In this document: positions 6,590 through 15,091 of the stretch, in pieces
Position numbering within the stretch: the stretch's first letter is position 1
Layout of the letters: each line of letters begins with the position of its first letter
Assembly (NCBI GenBank): GCA_964625865.1
Contig: CAZVEV010000074.1
Location: 1-21,810 of the forward strand
Length of the DNA stretch: 21,810 nucleotides
Direction: 5' to 3'
Source: CAZVEV01 sp964625865
GTDB taxonomy: Bacteria > Planctomycetota > Phycisphaerae > SM23-33
Position numbers and translations under genes: made by a program
Notes under the pieces: generated by a model
What the model saw: only the letters and a program-made list of their open reading frames with translations
What the model was told of the DNA's origin: nothing
Databases searched by the model: none

Positions 6590-9016
6590 ATGGGCTTTGA
6601 CATCTCACTTTGGACGCGGATGGAATTCGACGGCGTGCCGGTCTACGTCCGCCCCGACAGGCCCGACTGGTTCGTGCCCAACATCGCCGGCGACGAGGCC
6701 CTATGCAAGCTGACGGACGCATGTTGCGGCAACGGATCGCCCGCCGATCCTCGCACGCAACGATTCCTCGGCCGCCTTCCGGACACGCCGCCGGAGCCGT
6801 ACGCCGGCCGGGCCGACGTGCTGACGACCGATCGCCTGGCCGAGGTGTGGTTCCACGTCACCAACCGCTGCAATATGAGCTGCTCGCACTGCCTGTTTGT
6901 CTCCGGGCCCGACGACTCGACAGCGCTTCCCGCCGAGCGGATATGCGAGTTGGCGACCGAAGCGGCCGAGTTGGGCTGTCGCGTCTTCGCCCTGACCGGC
7001 GGCGAGCCGCTGGTGCATCGCGACATCGAGACGATCATCGATCACATGCTTGCGATTGACGGGGCGAACGTGGTGATCCTGACCAACGGTGCGCTGCTGA
7101 AGCGTCACGCCGACGCCCTGACCGGGCGATGGCGCGGGCGCGTGCATCTGCAGGTCTCCCTGGACGGCCTGCCGGACCAGCACGACGCGGTCCGCGGCGA
7201 GGGAGCGTTTGCGGCATTGACGGATGGTCTGTCCTGGCTCGGCGAGAACGACGTTCCGTTTACGATCTCGACCTGCGTGCTCCGATCGAACGTGGCGGCG
7301 ATGCCCCGGATCGTGGACCTGGCGGCTTCTCTCGGCGCGTCGAACGTTCACTTCATGTGGTACTTCGTCCGCGGGCGCGGCGATGAGGGGGCCTGGGCGG
7401 ACCCCGAGTCGATCTTCCCGAAGCTGACCGAAGCCGCCGCCGCTGCCGAGGCGACGGGCATCGGACTGGACAACATTGACGCGCTGGCGGCGCAGGTGTT
7501 CGCCCCGTCGGGCACGAAACACGACGGCAGCGGCGCGGGGTGGGACTCGCTGGCGGTCGGGCCTGACGGCAAGGTGTATCCGTCGGGGGCAATGGTGGGC
7601 ATCAACGTGTTGGCGTGCGAGATTACCGACGGGCTGGCCGACGCGTGGCGGGAGGGTAGGTCGCTGGGTACCCTCCGCCGCGCGACGGCCGCGNNNNNNN
7701 NNNNNNNNNNNNNNNNNNNNNNNNNNNNNNNNNNNNNNNNNNNNNNNNNNNNNNNNNNNNNNNNNNNNNNNNNNNNNNNNNNNNNNNNNNNNNGCCGCGC
7801 CGGCACGTTCGTGGGCGACGATCCCTACGCCCCGCTTGCCGAGCGGACGGCGATGTGGCTGATCGCCCGCCGCGCCGCAGCCGAGCCGGACGACGGGCCG
7901 CCGAGACTGCGTCTGAAGATGGGCGACGTGCTGGCCTCTTGCGGCCCGCGGGGCGCGGTGGCCACCACGCACAGCAACTGTCTGCTGTCGGTCGCGAGCG
8001 TTGACGGGCGGGGGGCCGTCGGGGAATTCTACGCCCGGGCCGTCGAGAACCCCCGCGAGGACATCAGCAACCCGGTAACGTACGACGAGGAGTTGATCGC
8101 CCACATCCCGGCCGCCTCGCGGATCCGCAGCTACGGGTGCGGCTCTCCCGTGATGGACGCGGGGCTGACGGCAGGCCATCGCGTGGTCGATCTCGGCTGC
8201 GGGACGGGCATCGAGTGCTTCATCGCCTCTCGCCTGGTCGGGGGGCTGGGCCGGGTCTTCGGCGTGGACATGCTCGAGACGATGCTCGAGATCTCGCGCC
8301 GGTCGGCCGCCGCGGTCGCCGAGCGGCTCGGCTACGCGAACGTCGAGTTCCGCAAGGGCTTCCTGGAAGATCTGCCCCTCGACGACGGATCGGTCGACGT
8401 GGTGCTCTCGAACTGCGTGCTGAATCTCTCAACGGACAAGCGGCGGACGTTCGCGGAGATCCGTCGCGTGCTGGACCGCGGCGGGCGAATGGTGGTCTCC
8501 GACGTGGTCTGCCGCACCGACCCGGGCCCGGCCATCCGAAACGACGAGTCGCTCCGCGGCCAGTGCATCTGCGGGACGCTGACCGAGCGCGACCTGTTCG
8601 GCCTGCTGGACGAGTCCGGGTTCGTTGCGATCCGGGCGATCAAGCGGTTCCCGTATCGCGTCGTCTCGGGCCACCCGTTCTACTCGCTGACGTTCGAGGC
8701 CCGCGTGCCAGGTGGCATGGGCGAGGTCGCGGCGATGTACCGCGGCCCGGGCGCGGCAATCGTCACGGCGTCAGGCGTGACGCTGGGCGTCGGCGAGGTC
8801 CATCACGTGCCCGCCTCAGACCTGACCGGCATGGAAGAGCACATTTTTGCACTGGGTTGCGGCGGCGCGGTCACCAACGCGGCCGGCGCTTCGTCGTGCT
8901 GCGCCTGCTCGGCGCCCTCGTCCGCGCTGCTTGCTCGTCCTGAGCAGGGCCGAAGGGCGGCTTCGCACTGCTGTGCCCCGCCGGATGATGCGGACCCCAC
9001 ATTGGGAGGCCCCTGA
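6590..9016 (+). CDS. Radical SAM protein apparently fused to an ArsM-like methyltransferase (contains assembly gap)
   Basis: The N-terminal half has the radical SAM cluster motif CNMSCSHC (C94, C98, C101), the TGGEPL motif and a SPASM-like GPDGKVYPS stretch. The reading frame then enters the 100-N gap (7694-7793). Beyond it lie FVGDDPY, a Cys-containing segment (MGDVLASC.., HSNCLLS) and a class I methyltransferase domain. That domain has YGCGSP, VVDLGCGTGIECF, SNCVLNLSTDKRR and GQCICGT, which resemble the three cysteine sites of arsenite methyltransferases. The C-terminus is Cys-rich (SCCACS, SHCC). Because the gap length is unknown, the single frame is suggestive but not proof of one polypeptide; about 808 aa if real. 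GGGAGAGG precedes the ATG. The TGA overlaps the next ATG (TGATG). The likely role is SAM-dependent modification of a metalloid or thiol compound, which is inference. Confidence 0.75.
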   Translation: MGFDISLWTRMEFDGVPVYVRPDRPDWFVPNIAGDEALCKLTDACCGNGSPADPRTQRFLGRLPDTPPEPYAGRADVLTTDRLAEVWFHVTNRCNMSCSHCLFVSGPDDSTALPAERICELATEAAELGCRVFALTGGEPLVHRDIETIIDHMLAIDGANVVILTNGALLKRHADALTGRWRGRVHLQVSLDGLPDQHDAVRGEGAFAALTDGLSWLGENDVPFTISTCVLRSNVAAMPRIVDLAASLGASNVHFMWYFVRGRGDEGAWADPESIFPKLTEAAAAAEATGIGLDNIDALAAQVFAPSGTKHDGSGAGWDSLAVGPDGKVYPSGAMVGINVLACEITDGLADAWREGRSLGTLRRATAAXXXXXXXXXXXXXXXXXXXXXXXXXXXXXXXXXXRAGTFVGDDPYAPLAERTAMWLIARRAAAEPDDGPPRLRLKMGDVLASCGPRGAVATTHSNCLLSVASVDGRGAVGEFYARAVENPREDISNPVTYDEELIAHIPAASRIRSYGCGSPVMDAGLTAGHRVVDLGCGTGIECFIASRLVGGLGRVFGVDMLETMLEISRRSAAAVAERLGYANVEFRKGFLEDLPLDDGSVDVVLSNCVLNLSTDKRRTFAEIRRVLDRGGRMVVSDVVCRTDPGPAIRNDESLRGQCICGTLTERDLFGLLDESGFVAIRAIKRFPYRVVSGHPFYSLTFEARVPGGMGEVAAMYRGPGAAIVTASGVTLGVGEVHHVPASDLTGMEEHIFALGCGGAVTNAAGASSCCACSAPSSALLARPEQGRRAASHCCAPPDDADPTLGGP
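7694..7793. other. Assembly gap of 100 N
   Basis: Exactly 100 undetermined bases, the usual placeholder for a scaffold gap of unknown size. It falls where the remaining SPASM or auxiliary-cluster cysteines of the radical SAM half would be expected. Confidence 0.99.
8936..8959 (+). repeat. Short REP-like palindrome inside coding sequence
   Basis: GTCCTGAGCAGGGCCGAAGGGC resembles the widespread imperfect palindrome of the type TCCTGAGC-n-CGAAGGA found dispersed in many environmental bacterial genomes (from memory). Here it is read in frame as ARPEQGRR between two Cys-rich patches of the methyltransferase tail. Confidence 0.4.
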
Positions 9017-10491
9017 TGAAGCGAAACGGCAGAAAGCGAACGGCGGTCCTCCGCGACCTGGGACGCCTGGTGGCCCCGATGGACGTGCTGTACCAGGTGG
9101 GCAACATGATCTACCGCCGCTCGCTGCGCTACACGCTGCTGACGGCGGGGATCGGCCTGATCGGGATGACGGCGGGGTTCCTGGACCTGCCCGGCCTGAC
9201 CGTGCGACAGGCGATCATGCTGCCCCTGATCGTCGGCGCCGTCGCGCTGGTGGGCGGATACGTCATGAGACTCGTGCCGCGCATGATCTCCACGCGCCTC
9301 CTGACGGTCGCCCAGGCCTGTGGATTGAATCTCATGGAGGACTACCGTAAGTTCATGGTCGACGCGCACCTGGACGTCCTGTGGAACCGCCTGTTCAGCC
9401 ACGAGTGCGCCGTGCGGACCGCCGCCGGACTGCCCGCCTTCGGCGGCGCAGCTAACGGGCGCGATGGCGAGTCACCCCTGCGCTCGGACCACGAGGAGTT
9501 CCTTGCGCGGGCCCACGGGGCCCTGGACTCGCCCCTGCCCCAAATCCGCGAGATGTACCACACGGGGCTGGACCTGCGCTATCTCGAGGACTGGCGCGAC
9601 GGGGCCTACCTCGACCGCAGCGACACCAAGCTCGTCGAGCAGTTCGAGGGCAACGTGACGCTGACCGCGGCCCGGCGCGAGGCGAAACTCTCCGGCGCGG
9701 GCGCCATGAGGCGATTCGCCTTTGCCCGGATCGCCCAGAAGCTCTGGTTCTTCTTCATCACGCGCTCGGTCGCCATCGACGTGGGGCTGGCGATCCAGCA
9801 CCTGAACCGGACCTACGATACTGACACGTTCAACTCGCAGGCGATCCTCTGGCCGGGCGAGGAAGACCAGGCCTGGCTGGCGCAGTTCGACGGCGCACGG
9901 CAGGCCGTCCTCGACAGGCGGCGCGATGTCATCCGAGGCGTGTTCGGGCCCGACTTCGACACCGCAAAGGCGATGCTCGACCACATGCTCTACTGTCCGT
10001 TCCTTCTGGCGACCGAATTGCGTATGCGGTACGACCCGCACTACTGCACGGGCGAGCAGATCGGCTGCGACGTCGTCAGCGACCTGAAAGCCGCCGGTGC
10101 CAGGGAGCGAGACATCCGGGCGGCTGAACGCTTCGCCAAGGCCGCCGCAGAAGACACCAAGGCCTGCGAGAGCATCCTCCAGGCCCATCGCGGCGACCTG
10201 TTCGAACCGCCCCAGAGACTCGCACTCCGCGCGGTGCGCCTCTCACTGCACGTCCGTCGCCAGACGCTACGGCGCCGCATGGGCGGGACGATTCCCGCAA
10301 GCCTCTCGGACGCGGGGTATGCCGAACACCTGGCGTCACTGGTCGACGCCGCGATCGCTGAGACCTGCAGGGCCTCGCACCGTCTGGTAGCCGTGCGGAT
10401 GCACCACGAACTGGCGCGCCTGGCCCGACAGGACTACCAGGACCTGCTCAAGGCGCTGGCCTATAGCGACGAGGCTCAGGCCGACTCTTGA
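9016..10491 (+). CDS. Membrane protein of unknown function
   Basis: I do not recognise this 491-aa protein. After a basic N-terminus (KRNGRKR) and an amphipathic stretch, two hydrophobic helices are visible at about residues 35-58 (YTLLTAGIGLIGMTAGF) and 67-90 (AIMLPLIVGAVALVGGYVMRLV). The remaining 400 residues are mainly charged and helical, with a moderately hydrophobic segment WFFFITRSVAIDVGLAI near residue 245, so the bulk is probably cytoplasmic. Cysteines are few and no catalytic motif stands out. Translation is coupled to the radical SAM/methyltransferase gene: its ATG overlaps that gene's TGA, with GGGAGG 6 nt upstream. This coupling suggests it works with that enzyme, perhaps as a membrane anchor or export partner (inference). 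Confidence 0.85.
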   Translation: MKRNGRKRTAVLRDLGRLVAPMDVLYQVGNMIYRRSLRYTLLTAGIGLIGMTAGFLDLPGLTVRQAIMLPLIVGAVALVGGYVMRLVPRMISTRLLTVAQACGLNLMEDYRKFMVDAHLDVLWNRLFSHECAVRTAAGLPAFGGAANGRDGESPLRSDHEEFLARAHGALDSPLPQIREMYHTGLDLRYLEDWRDGAYLDRSDTKLVEQFEGNVTLTAARREAKLSGAGAMRRFAFARIAQKLWFFFITRSVAIDVGLAIQHLNRTYDTDTFNSQAILWPGEEDQAWLAQFDGARQAVLDRRRDVIRGVFGPDFDTAKAMLDHMLYCPFLLATELRMRYDPHYCTGEQIGCDVVSDLKAAGARERDIRAAERFAKAAAEDTKACESILQAHRGDLFEPPQRLALRAVRLSLHVRRQTLRRRMGGTIPASLSDAGYAEHLASLVDAAIAETCRASHRLVAVRMHHELARLARQDYQDLLKALAYSDEAQADS

Positions 10492-10564
10492 CAGAAATGG
10501 GCGATTCGTTGATTCTGCTGTGAGGCCGGCAGGCGTCGGCCCTATCAACCGGAAGGACAGCGTC

Positions 10565-11650
10565 ATGGACGTAGCCATTATCGGCGCCAGCGGGGCGTGC
10601 GGGCGGATGATCGCGACGCACCTGCTGGCCGACCGGATTCTCGAACCCCACGAGCGGCTGCAACTGGTCGGGCGAGCCGGCGGGCCCAGCGAACGGGCCC
10701 TGCCCGGACTGCGAACCGACCTGCACGACGCCTATTCCGAAACCAGCCCGCAGTTGGACGTGGCGTTGGCGCCGGATGACGTGGTGGCCGACATCGTGGT
10801 GATGGCGGCGGGCCGCACCTTCGACCCGCTGGACCCAACCGACCCGGCCGGCTCGCTCAAGACCATGCCCACGCGGGATGACCTGGCGGTTGCGAACTGT
10901 GCCATCTTCCAAACCCACGCCGAGGCCCTGGCGCGGCTCGGGGCGGGACACGAGATCGTCCTGGTGCTCAGCAACCCGGTGGAGCTGGGCGTGGAGATCT
11001 TCGCGCGTCACCTGGGCAGGCACCGCGTGATCGGGATCGGGGCCTACTCGGACACGCTTCGCTTCCGTCGCGAGATCGCCGCCGAACTGGGCGTGCGGAG
11101 GCAGATGGTGGGCGGGTTCATTCTCGGCGAGCACGGCAGCGGGATGGTGCCCGCCTGGTCGAGCGTGACGGTCCACGGCATGGACGCCGACGAGGTGGAC
11201 CGCGCGGTGGAGGTCATGCGCCGCGGAACGGCGTTGGCGGACTTCCCCGACCGCCTGGCCGCCGAAGCCGGACGCATGCTCCAGCACATGACATCCCCCA
11301 ACGCCGCTGAAGCCTTCGACTTCCTCGCCGACATGCCCCCGGACATGCGGACGTATCTCAAGCCGTGGGTCACGCACATGTCCGGCGGACTGACGGCCAA
11401 TGCGACGGCCATGGTCACCGTCGACCTGGTCAAGACCATCCTCGCCGGGCACGAGGTCGTCGTCGCCGGGCAGGTCCGCCTGGACGGTGAGGCGTACGAC
11501 ATCCACGGCCCGCTGGGCGTCCCGGTGGTCATCACGCCGCGGGGCTGGACCCAGGTCGTGCCCCCGCAACTGTGGGAAGAGGAAGTCAAACTTCTGCGCC
11601 GCACGGCGCGCGACATCAACGAGAAGATCGAGGGGTGGACCCATGGATAA
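10565..11650 (+). CDS. Malate/lactate dehydrogenase-family protein with extended substrate loop
   Basis: This 361-aa protein has a Rossmann motif GASGACGR (residues 7-14), VLSNPVE and the catalytic pair of the LDH/MDH family: D163-T-L-R166 followed 27 residues later by H190 in GEHGSGMVP, the same spacing as D168/H195 of lactate dehydrogenase. The mobile loop that sets substrate choice is about ten residues longer than usual (AAGRTFDPLDPTDPAGSLKT, then PTRDDLA), so neither malate nor lactate can be assumed. Members of the family are usually 305-335 aa. The ATG at 10565 follows GGAAGGA by 7 nt; an upstream in-frame GTG at 10520 lacks a binding site. A 73-bp gap separates it from the membrane-protein gene, and its end overlaps the ACT gene by 8 bp (ATGGATAA), so the two are translationally coupled. 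Confidence 0.88.
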   Translation: MDVAIIGASGACGRMIATHLLADRILEPHERLQLVGRAGGPSERALPGLRTDLHDAYSETSPQLDVALAPDDVVADIVVMAAGRTFDPLDPTDPAGSLKTMPTRDDLAVANCAIFQTHAEALARLGAGHEIVLVLSNPVELGVEIFARHLGRHRVIGIGAYSDTLRFRREIAAELGVRRQMVGGFILGEHGSGMVPAWSSVTVHGMDADEVDRAVEVMRRGTALADFPDRLAAEAGRMLQHMTSPNAAEAFDFLADMPPDMRTYLKPWVTHMSGGLTANATAMVTVDLVKTILAGHEVVVAGQVRLDGEAYDIHGPLGVPVVITPRGWTQVVPPQLWEEEVKLLRRTARDINEKIEGWTHG

Positions 11651-12134
11651 CAGGCGTTGGCTTTTCGCGGTGACGGTCCGCGACCGCCCGGGCACGCTGA
11701 CGGCGGTCGCGTCGGTGTTCTCGAATCGCGGCGTGTCGATCCAGATGCTGCTGGGCAGCACGCTCAGCGCGGCTCCGGGGAAGGACATCAGCCTGTTCTT
11801 TGTCTTCGAGTCGTCCGAGCGGAGGAGCAATGCGCTGCTTCGGGCGATGTCGCGGCTGGACAACGTCACGTCGGTGACGCCCCACGCGTACGAGTCCGAA
11901 GCGCTGCGGGCAGTGGCCTTTGCGCACGTGGACCCACGAGAACTGGACGCCGACGACCAGTTGCCCGCCATTGCCACCGACCAGGACGTCACGTTTGCCC
12001 CGGTCGTCTGCGACAACGAGCACGAGACGTGGATACTGATGGCCCATCCGGCGCGGCTGGACAGTTGTCTGGCCCGCCTCCGCGACACCGGCACGCTGAT
12101 CGACGCGACGGTAACGATCATCCCCGTGCAGTGA
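11643..12134 (+). CDS. ACT-domain protein resembling acetolactate synthase small subunit
   Basis: The 163-aa protein starts with an ACT domain (residues 6-80: FAVTVRDRPGTLTAVASVFSNRGVSIQMLLGST). It matches the IlvH/IlvN pattern of V..xPGxLxxVxxxFxxRGxxI and is followed by a second domain starting LRAVAFAHVDPRE, like the RELALIKV region of IlvH. The total length equals that of IlvH. No catalytic acetolactate synthase (IlvB) lies in the window, so it is probably an allosteric regulator acting on another protein. The neighbouring dehydrogenase, with which it shares an ATGGATAA overlap, is the natural candidate (inference). GAGGGG precedes the start. It is the last gene of the cluster; the next gene is convergent. 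Confidence 0.75.
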   Translation: MDNRRWLFAVTVRDRPGTLTAVASVFSNRGVSIQMLLGSTLSAAPGKDISLFFVFESSERRSNALLRAMSRLDNVTSVTPHAYESEALRAVAFAHVDPRELDADDQLPAIATDQDVTFAPVVCDNEHETWILMAHPARLDSCLARLRDTGTLIDATVTIIPVQ

Positions 12135-12168
12135 CGACCGGGCCAGGCCAGACGCCGCGCCCTTGCGG

Positions 12169-13605
12169 CTATCGAAGCAGGGCCTTGGCTTCGTCGGGCG
12201 TCAACTCGCTGTTGGTGACGGCTATCTCGAAGGTGGTCTTGCCGATGGCGGCCCCGGCCCAGGTGTACGCCATCTTCCTCGCCGTCCGGTCGTAGCCGAA
12301 CCCCCACCCCCCGTAGCCGTACGTCACGTCGATTCTCCGGGACCGGCTACGGGACGAGCGACTGTAGATGCCGAGACAATACCCGCCGCTGGAGATACGG
12401 GCCTTGGAGCCCTGCCAGCCGTGGACCTTCGTCACGCTCCTGATCCCGGCCAGCCACATCGCCCGCATCGGGACAATCACGAACTGCCCCGTGGTGGGCC
12501 GCGTCAGCTTCAGGTAGCGAATCGGCCCGCCGATCTTCGACAGCGGCACGGCGTAGCTCAGCGTCCCGGTCGACCGGTCGGTGTCCCAGACCGCCGGATC
12601 GTCTGAGCGGAAGATGACGGTCCATCCGGGCTTCGTATCGTCCTTCAATTCGGCGGCGATCTTCTCGACGATGGCCTGCACGTCGCCCCGGCCGTCCCTG
12701 TCCTTCAGCTTCAGCGCCAACGCACGATCGTAGTACGTCTTGGCACGGGCCAGCATGTCGCGCCGGGTTTCCGGCGAGGCCAGTGGAACGATGTGCTTGT
12801 AGTACCAATGGCCCACCTGCAGGGCCAACTTGGGATCGGTGACCCCGCTGGACCTGTACGCCGCACGGTTCGCGCAGTCGTACCAGAGCCTGTTGGATCG
12901 GCTCGATATGTACTTGGTCGCGCGCGAGGGATGGTTCATATCGATAATCCACAGGCAGGCGAGCTTGCTGGCCACGGTGGCGTCTTTGGGGTTCTCCGCG
13001 TACTGCTTCTCCAGGTCGGCCAGCCTGGCCTGCACGCGGGCCATCCGTTCGGTACGAGTCTTCAGGAGGGCCAGTTCGTTCTTGCCGGGCAGGCCCAGGG
13101 CCTCGAAGACCGTGGTGGCTTCCTTGTACAACGGCGCGGCCAGGTCCCACCGGCGATAGCCGGAGAAGCGTTGACCGTATGCGACGAGATAGCCCGCAAA
13201 CTCCCTTCCCGCCGCCCGCTTGGCGCTCCCGGTCAACGGGCTGTGGTAGTATCGGCGGCGAATCTCGACGCGCATGGCGTACCAGTGGTACCGCCTGTCC
13301 GGAACGTCGGCCCGAAGGCGGGTCACCGCGTTCACCGCCACCTGCCTGCTGGTGGCTGCGTGGATGCTCTTCAGCGCGTAGTCCAGGGCCTGCTCGTCGA
13401 GGTAAGCCCGCAGGGCCTTGTTGTCGTCGCCCACGCCGGAGGCCGCCTCGTACAGGACCGACGCCCGCTGAGCGTTGGTGGTGGCCTGCCGGAGCAACTC
13501 CTTCGCGACGGCCTCCATCATCGGGTCAACGTCTTCGCCGCGCGCCGGGGCGGTCGGAGAGACCGTCGCTATGGCGATCAGACAGACTGTAACGAATCGC
13601 GTCAT
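12169..13605 (-). CDS. Secreted protein of unknown function with helical-repeat region
   Basis: This 478-aa protein has an N-terminal signal peptide (TRFVTVCLIAIATVSPTAPARG, cleavage near residue 23). The middle part (about 25-320) is helical, with TPR-like stretches such as DLAAPLYKEATTVFEALG and RAKTYYDRALALKLKDRDG. The C-terminal 150 residues are beta-rich, aromatic and Ser/Arg/Gly-rich (YCLGIYSRSSRSRSRR, TYGYGGWGFGYDR), which suggests a surface or ligand-binding domain. Planctomycetes encode many secreted proteins of this style; I do not recognise the family. AGGGG lies very close to the ATG and AGGA further upstream. A -10-like TACAGT (13669-13664) lies about 60 bp upstream without a convincing -35. 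A small GCCGC/GCGGC hairpin without a T tract lies in the 34-bp gap to the convergent ACT gene. Confidence 0.85.
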   Translation of the reverse strand: MTRFVTVCLIAIATVSPTAPARGEDVDPMMEAVAKELLRQATTNAQRASVLYEAASGVGDDNKALRAYLDEQALDYALKSIHAATSRQVAVNAVTRLRADVPDRRYHWYAMRVEIRRRYYHSPLTGSAKRAAGREFAGYLVAYGQRFSGYRRWDLAAPLYKEATTVFEALGLPGKNELALLKTRTERMARVQARLADLEKQYAENPKDATVASKLACLWIIDMNHPSRATKYISSRSNRLWYDCANRAAYRSSGVTDPKLALQVGHWYYKHIVPLASPETRRDMLARAKTYYDRALALKLKDRDGRGDVQAIVEKIAAELKDDTKPGWTVIFRSDDPAVWDTDRSTGTLSYAVPLSKIGGPIRYLKLTRPTTGQFVIVPMRAMWLAGIRSVTKVHGWQGSKARISSGGYCLGIYSRSSRSRSRRIDVTYGYGGWGFGYDRTARKMAYTWAGAAIGKTTFEIAVTNSELTPDEAKALLR

Positions 13606-13748
13606 GGCCCCTGATCCTGTTTTCGCCGCCCGCGCCAGCAGCGGGACAGATCACTGAAAGGACACTGTACCGTTTAACCCGCCCGTGCAACACAACTGTT
13701 TTCCGGGAGTCGGCGCGGCAGCGGGTGGAACGCAGCCACGGCGCCGGA

Positions 13749-14825
13749 TCAGCGGTTGCAGGCGGCGGCGACCATCTCGTCGACGGTGGTGACCGCCGCG
13801 GCGCATATCCGGTCGGCGGCGCCGTAGTAGACCGTCAGCGTGCCGTCATCGTCCGCAACCAGGCCGTTGTGGAAGACGCACTGGCCGTAGATGCCCGTCA
13901 GCTCATAGTCCGCTCGTGGCTCAAATATGGGCTGGCGCGACCGCGTGATGATGCGCTCGGGCATCTCGATATCGCTGAGCATGGCCCCGAGACGATAGAC
14001 GCCGTCGGCGTCGGCGGCGTGGTAGATTTCGAGCCAGCCTTCATCAGTGCGAATCGGCGCCGCCCCGCAGCCGACGCGATTGGCCTCCCACCCCGCCGCC
14101 GGCGCCAGGGTCATCTCGTGTTTGCCCCAGCAGGCCAGGTCCGGCGAGTAGGCCGTCCAGATCGACGCGGGATTAAACTCGCTCTTGTACGGGCGATGGC
14201 GACAGACGTACATCCCGCCCACCTTCTCGGGGAAGATGCACACGTCCTTCTGGTATGGCGGGAAGATCACGCCGCGCTTCTCAAATGTCACGAAGTCCCG
14301 CGTCACCGCCAGCGCCACCGTCACGCCGCGGTCCGAGACAGCCGTGTACGTGATCAGGACCTCCTCCCCCATCCGCGTGATCCGCGCATCCTCGCAGCCG
14401 TAGGCCTCGTACGGCGTCGACGGGAAGATCGCCGGGGCCGCATCGAACGTGAAGTTCACCCCGTCGCTGCTGCGGGCCAGGCGCAGATGCGACATGCTCG
14501 ACAGCAGCATCCGCTCGCGGTGGAAGTACCCGCGTCCGTCGGGGCAGGTCAGGTCAGGGTCGTCGGTGGCAATGCGGCCGGTCTTGACCTGGCCGTCCTC
14601 GTGATCGTAGTAGACGTACGCCACGCTGTCATCATCGCCCGGCGCCCGCTCGCCGACCCGTACCAGAAGGAGAATCTCCTCGCCGAATCGAATGGCGGCG
14701 GGGTTCAGCGTGCACAGGACCTCCAGGTCGTCCCGCGTGGGCGACAGATCCTCGGGCGTCAACAGTGGATTGGCGTCGAGTCGTTCCAGCGTCAATGCGA
14801 TGCTCCTTCGCTTCGGGCGCGTCAT
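13749..14825 (-). CDS. GH130 family beta-mannoside phosphorylase or hydrolase
   Basis: The 358-aa protein shows the five-bladed propeller signature of GH130: ERLDANPLLTPEDL near the N-terminus, NPAAIRF, the conserved GCEDARITRMGE (ED-x-R-I motif with the proposed catalytic Asp), PPYQKDVCIFPEKVGG, SIWTAYSPDL, and YHAADADGVYRLGAMLSD at the end. The family acts on beta-1,4- or beta-1,2-linked mannosides, usually in the cytoplasm; no signal peptide is seen. The start at 14825 puts the ERLDANP motif at the usual distance; the only nearby ribosome-binding candidate is a weak GGACGG about 9 nt upstream, so the start is less certain. A possible -10 (TACTGT at 14848-14843) would give a very short leader. 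Alternatively the gene is reached by read-through from the transcript starting near 15275. Confidence 0.88.
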   Translation of the reverse strand: MTRPKRRSIALTLERLDANPLLTPEDLSPTRDDLEVLCTLNPAAIRFGEEILLLVRVGERAPGDDDSVAYVYYDHEDGQVKTGRIATDDPDLTCPDGRGYFHRERMLLSSMSHLRLARSSDGVNFTFDAAPAIFPSTPYEAYGCEDARITRMGEEVLITYTAVSDRGVTVALAVTRDFVTFEKRGVIFPPYQKDVCIFPEKVGGMYVCRHRPYKSEFNPASIWTAYSPDLACWGKHEMTLAPAAGWEANRVGCGAAPIRTDEGWLEIYHAADADGVYRLGAMLSDIEMPERIITRSRQPIFEPRADYELTGIYGQCVFHNGLVADDDGTLTVYYGAADRICAAAVTTVDEMVAAACNR

Positions 14826-14966
14826 GCCGAGTCCGTCCGAATACAGTATCGGTCGGGCCCCCGCGCCGGAACACAGAACTTCTCCGCCGTGCTCGCGGCG
14901 CGCCCGCCAGACCTCCCCGCGACACGCGCACCCCGCGCATGCCGCGCCTCGCCCGATACGGCGCAC

Positions 14967-15005
14967 CGTTTAGCGGTCGGGCACCGCCCGACGCTCATCG
15001 TCGAC
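14967..15005 (+). repeat. REP-like element copy 1: CGTTTAGCG plus hairpin
   Basis: CGTTTAGCG (14967-14975) is followed by a 7-bp hairpin GTCGGGC-ACC-GCCCGAC (14976-14992) and then GCTCATCGTCGAC. The flanks equal those of the copies at 17379 and 17435 while the stem sequence differs and still pairs perfectly. Confidence 0.65.
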
Positions 15006-15015
15006 AAAAAAAACT

Positions 15016-15060
15016 CGTCGAGCCCGAGCAGTCAGACCACCCGGGCTCGACGTTTCTTTG
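15016..15060. terminator. Bidirectional intrinsic terminator
   Basis: A perfect 11-bp stem CGTCGAGCCCG (15016-15026) / CGGGCTCGACG (15042-15052) closes a 15-nt loop. On the plus strand it is followed by TTTCTTT (15053-15059). On the minus strand it is followed by AG and then eight T (complement of 15006-15013). The stronger U tract is on the minus strand. It lies between two divergent genes, where no ordinary gene would need it, so it must end a transcript from the intergenic region. Confidence 0.85.
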
Positions 15061-15091
15061 TGTTCCTGCGATACGCAGGTACGTTACCTGC

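Noticed and set aside
10448..12307. 619-codon open frame on the minus strand opposite the dehydrogenase and ACT genes
   Set aside because: Antisense to two genes with clear catalytic or fold motifs; composition fits a GC shadow frame and no family signature is visible.
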